DNA from: Boswellia sacra
Taxonomy: Eukaryota > Streptophyta > Magnoliopsida > Sapindales > Burseraceae
Assembly: GCA_013180625.2 (NCBI GenBank)
Contig: SNVD02012289.1
Span: 496,001-560,000, forward strand
Direction: 5' to 3'
Length of the DNA stretch: 64,000 nucleotides
Every line of letters begins with the position of its first letter. The first letter of the stretch is position 1. Position numbers and translations under genes: made by a program. Below the pieces are notes generated by a model. That model searched no databases and was not told the origin of the DNA. It saw nothing but the letters and a program-made list of their open reading frames with translations. This document shows, piece after piece, positions 60,323-64,000 of the stretch.

Positions 60323-63300
60323 ATGAGTGTACAGAGGATAGACAGAGGAGATCTTTGGAAGAACAAGGCACGTGCGCTTCAACTACGGCTCAGGGATCGG
60401 TTTCGGGTGGCGGTGGACCGCCAACGCCGCAGACCGCCGATATTCTCGCCAGAGAGTTCATTCTCCTCCACCGTTCAACGATGGCTCCGTCTGTTCCGTG
60501 ATTTCCGCCGTGATTCTCTCCCTTCCTCTTCTGCTTTCGACCGCAAACGAGGTCGGTCTTTCTCACTCTATGTTTGGTGTATTAGAGATGAATGCTTTTT
60601 GTTGGCTTGATGTGTAATTGGCTTAGGGCGTGTATGTGAGTGGTTTGGAAAGCGCTCTTCAGAATATCACTTGCAAGTGTTTTAGTGCTTTTCTTATCAG
60701 GGGAAATTCTTCCTGAGAAAGCACTATTAAGTGCTTTATGTGTTTGATTCAAAACCTACAGAATCAAGAAATCATATTTACCTTTTTAGGAGATCTTTTC
60801 ATCAACTAGCATTTATGATACAACGAGATGAGATGCAAAATCTTTTTTTTTTTTTAATGAATATAATATAGTAAAAATAACATTTTGTATATAAAGAGAA
60901 CTAGTACAATGCTATCAATATGAACATTGCTGTTAGGTTATAATTAAGAAAAATTTCTGCTTTTGGAAGCAATAAATTGTTGTTTTGTTATAAGGCAGTG
61001 TTATCTTTGATATGTGCTCCCTTGTGTCTTTTTAGTCTTATCTTTGACAAGGTCATATTTTCAAAAGCTAAAGATCATAAATTATAAGGCATAAATGTAG
61101 ATTTAGGGGGAAAAAGGCGCAAAATTTTGGAAGTTTATTATTGAAATTAACAAAAAAAAAGTAAGAGGTAGAAAAGCCGGACCTTCGGCCATTTTTGGCT
61201 CTTATAACTTTTTTATGCTTCGTGTGGTTGTGTGATTTATAGTGTTCCCTGTTGACAAATCTTTATTTTTTGAAAATTTTTGTATTGCAGTGAGTAGAGA
61301 CTTAAATGTGGAAGAAGATTCTGTTATGCTTCGCATGCTTCAAGCTGTGGCTGTTCCGGTCCTTGGGAATGTTTGTCATGTTTTTATGAATGGCCTTAAT
61401 CGTGTTCAGGTGTGTGTAATTGCACATCTTACACATTTTTGCATTACTCTTCTTCGCTAAACATTTTGATATTCATCTCAAGATAGCTTGGGTTGTTTGT
61501 CATGCCAGGTGTATGGTGTAGAAAAATTACATGATGCATTGTTACATAGACCAAAGAACAAGCCTCTTATAACAGTAAGAAGATATCTTTTCAGTTTAGT
61601 TGTGAATGTGCATTTACGAATTGGGTTACATTTAAAGCTGATAGGTGTATCATTTCCTTCCTTTGGTAGGTAAGCAACCATGTTGCTTCTGTGGATGATC
61701 CATTTGTTATTGCTTCCCTACTTCCTCCTGGTGTTCTTTTGGACGCTCAGAACTTGAGATGGACATTGTGTGCAACCGATCGGTGTTTTAAAAATCCTGT
61801 GACTACTGCATTCTTTCGTAGTGTCAAAGTGTTGCCGGTTTCTCGTGGTGAGGGAATTTATCAGAAGGTATTCTTTAAGTTATTTATCTTTCAAGAATAA
61901 ATGAAAAATACTTGAAACTGTTGAATGCTTTGCTGAAAATGTGTAGTGGATGACATGCATTTGGAATTAGGCCACATATCTCCTTTGAAGTCGCCGTGTA
62001 CAATCGGAATTTAACTTCATGGTTGCCTCTTTTGACTTGCTTTGGAGCTTCCCTGCATTGTTCTAGAGTTTCTACTTACTGATGAATTTTATAGATGTTT
62101 CTTCACTTCTGCGATTATCGTTGGATTCAGTTACTTCTACTTGAATTTATCTCCTCTCTAATTTAGAATGTTATCCCAGGTGGAAAAATTGTATACTTGT
62201 CTCTGCTGGTTTGAGTAATTATATGTTCTACTTTTATGCTTTCTTACACTGATAAATCTGGTTTATGTTATTTCTTTTTGCTTTTGATGTAAATTTATAT
62301 CTATCTTATTTCATATGATGCAGGGTATGGACATGGCTATTGCAAAATTGAACAGTGGTGGGTGGGTTCACATCTTCCCAGAAGGTAGTCGTTCACGGGA
62401 TGGTGGAAAAACCATTGGGTCTTCAAAGAGAGGTGTTGGAAGGTAATACGTTGTCACCAGATAAGTTCTTGCATTGTCTGTTTTTGGTTTATGTCCTTAC
62501 TGGGTAGCGGGTAGGAATGGCAGAATGGTTAATGACTTCTAAAGCAACATTTTTTATTTTTTTATTTTTATTTTTTTTAAAGGAGAAGTGAATTATATCA
62601 CTTATGGCTGCAATAAGACATGTTTCTTCTTTATTTTGATGTTTTGTTAAGGCAAAAGTGATATCTCTTATTACTGCACTGTGTCTTATTTGCTTCATTT
62701 TTTTTACTTTAATAGGTTACATGCATAACCACCATTGTTTGTTAATACTCAACAGGTTAGTCTTGGATACTGACAATGCCCCCATGGTCGTTCCATTTGT
62801 GCATACTGGGATGCAAGAAGTCATGCCTATAGGTGCTACCTTTCCAAGGATTGGTAAGACGGTAAGTAGTTCAAGTGTTCTTGCTGTTGCCTGGAAAGTT
62901 GAACTCCTCATTCTAGTTAGTTGTTTGCATTTTGTGAATTGCCAAGATTTATGCTTGTTTTAGATCTATGACCTCACAAATTTTACTCACTGAACATGCT
63001 TAAGGTATTTTTGATTGTATAAACTCCAAATTTGGTTTCTGCTCTATATTGCCCCACATCGACCCTTCATTATCCCTCCCCTCTTTTTGTTGTCAGGTCA
63101 CACTAGGGTTACTTTTAAGCGGATTGATAGCATCTAGCTGATAACTTGATAATGAAATGGTGATACTGTGTGAGATTTTTATGATTAAATACGATTAATT
63201 TTTCTAAGTGCAGGTTTCTGAATTATTTCACATACCCAATGCTCGTTTGCGCCTTGTTCTGTAACTTCAGAATTGTTTCACTTATATGCCTAATATATTG

Positions 63301-63822
63301 TAGGTTACTGTACTTATTGGTGATCCAATCGAGTTTGACGATTTGCTTGACGAGGAGCAAGTAAAACATGTATCAAGGGGAAAACTTTATGATGCTGTGG
63401 CTTCAAGGATTGGTCATCGACTGCAGCAATTAAAAGTCCAGGTTGACATGTTGGCTCTTGAACAACCGAGTATTGAACGAGCAGCTGATATCTTGCAGCA
63501 GGTTGACTGTGAATCGTTTGGCATTCAGAATCATTTACTTACAGAAGAATATTCACTATCACAAGAAACCCAGGGTCAAACCACGCTTGATAATACGTGT
63601 ACACGAGAGCGTTTCAGAATGGGATTCTGGCATGAAGGTGGACTTGCTTCAAGGATACGTGGTTATATGGATCGGACTGAGCTAATGGGTTTTGCAGCCA
63701 GAGGCTTGTTTGTTAACAACAAAGCGGAGAATAGTGCTCTCAGTGTTGTGGAAATAGGCCCATTGAGGGCATGGAAACAATTTCTTGATGCTAATTTGTT
63801 AGGACGGTGGAATGTATACTAA
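60323..63822 (+). CDS. TAZ: Tafazzin-like glycerophospholipid acyltransferase, 7 exons
   Basis: Tafazzin remodels phospholipids, notably cardiolipin and, in plants, N-acylphosphatidylethanolamine pools, by moving acyl chains. Exons: 60323-60551, 61291-61409, 61509-61574, 61670-61867, 62324-62442, 62756-62861 and 63304-63822, giving 451 residues. The PlsC acyltransferase core has the catalytic H-x4-D box as NHVASVDDP (His142, Asp147), the acceptor-binding block FPEGSRSRDGG (from 222), and PMVVPFVHTGM. The N-terminal 80 residues are Arg-rich, which could aid mitochondrial targeting. The C-terminal extension of about 130 residues after the acyltransferase is longer than in animal tafazzins and ends LLGRWNVY. 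The exon 1 join CGA G|TG gives KRVSRD, as expected for plant homologues. Confidence 0.93.
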
Positions 63823-64000
63823 CAACTCTACACTAAGAGTGATGTAATTTAAAAGTTTTGACCCTTACACTAAATGTAAGTTTTTTGATTAGGTGAAGTT
63901 TATAGTTTCTAACACAAAGTGCTTTGGCGAACAATAGTTTGACATTAAACTCTTTTTTACAATAATTCGATAACTTTTTTCTTGTTAAAAAGTTCTACCT
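63823..64000 (+). other. 3' flank of the tafazzin-like gene
   Basis: 178 bp after the stop, AT-rich, presumably 3' UTR and its end. Polyadenylation signals cannot be assigned with confidence; the window ends here. Confidence 0.5.

Overview
The window is nuclear DNA from a flowering plant, most likely a eudicot. The evidence is spliced genes with short exons and AT-rich introns, plant-only families (RBOH oxidase, HIPP metallochaperone, RALF peptide, REF/SRPP small rubber particle protein, plastid ClpR3), long AT-rich intergenic DNA with miniature transposons, and inserted plastid DNA. Gene content and intron sizes would fit a woody eudicot such as Citrus, but the sequence alone does not prove that.

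Layout: (1) 2400-5848 (-) a class I formin, whose 3' flank is partly duplicated at 1-390. (2) 10099-14584 (+) an RBOH NADPH oxidase with 12 coding exons. (3) 16145-17689 (+) a HIPP-type metal-binding isoprenylated protein. (4) 22226-23492 (-) ribosomal protein eS21, with one GC-AG intron. (5) 23.5-29.8 kb, gene-poor, holding a hAT miniature element, a decayed plastid rrn23/trnA insertion and a long-TIR miniature element. (6) 29865-33794 (+) checkpoint clamp subunit RAD9. (7) 34-39 kb, another hAT element and a duplicated tract before the RALF peptide gene (39102-39440, +). (8) 43191-45286 (+) REF/SRPP-like lipid-droplet protein. (9) 46488-49990 (+) plastid CLPR3, with a chimera of three plastid gene fragments in intron 3. 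(10) 52960-53446 (-) a small secreted peptide gene whose C-terminus loosely resembles RALF, followed by two decayed copies, a TRIM-like LTR relic and hAT elements. (11) 57147-59032 (+) a conserved-looking secreted or organellar protein I cannot name. (12) 60323-63822 (+) a tafazzin-like acyltransferase.

The genes do not form a pathway. RBOH and RALF both belong to apoplastic ROS/peptide signalling, but they lie 25 kb apart and nothing shows a functional link. The exon models were built by hand from GT/AG (one GC/AG) sites and reading phase; all ten spliced models keep an open frame to the stop.

The least ordinary content is structural: four non-autonomous hAT-like elements with perfect 8-bp target duplications and low-complexity GC-rich or tandem interiors, two independent nuclear plastid insertions (one a three-piece mosaic with apparent microhomology), and a local birth-and-decay cluster of a small secreted-peptide gene. 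I found no CRISPR array, no intact autonomous transposon and no convincing tRNA or rRNA gene apart from the plastid relics.
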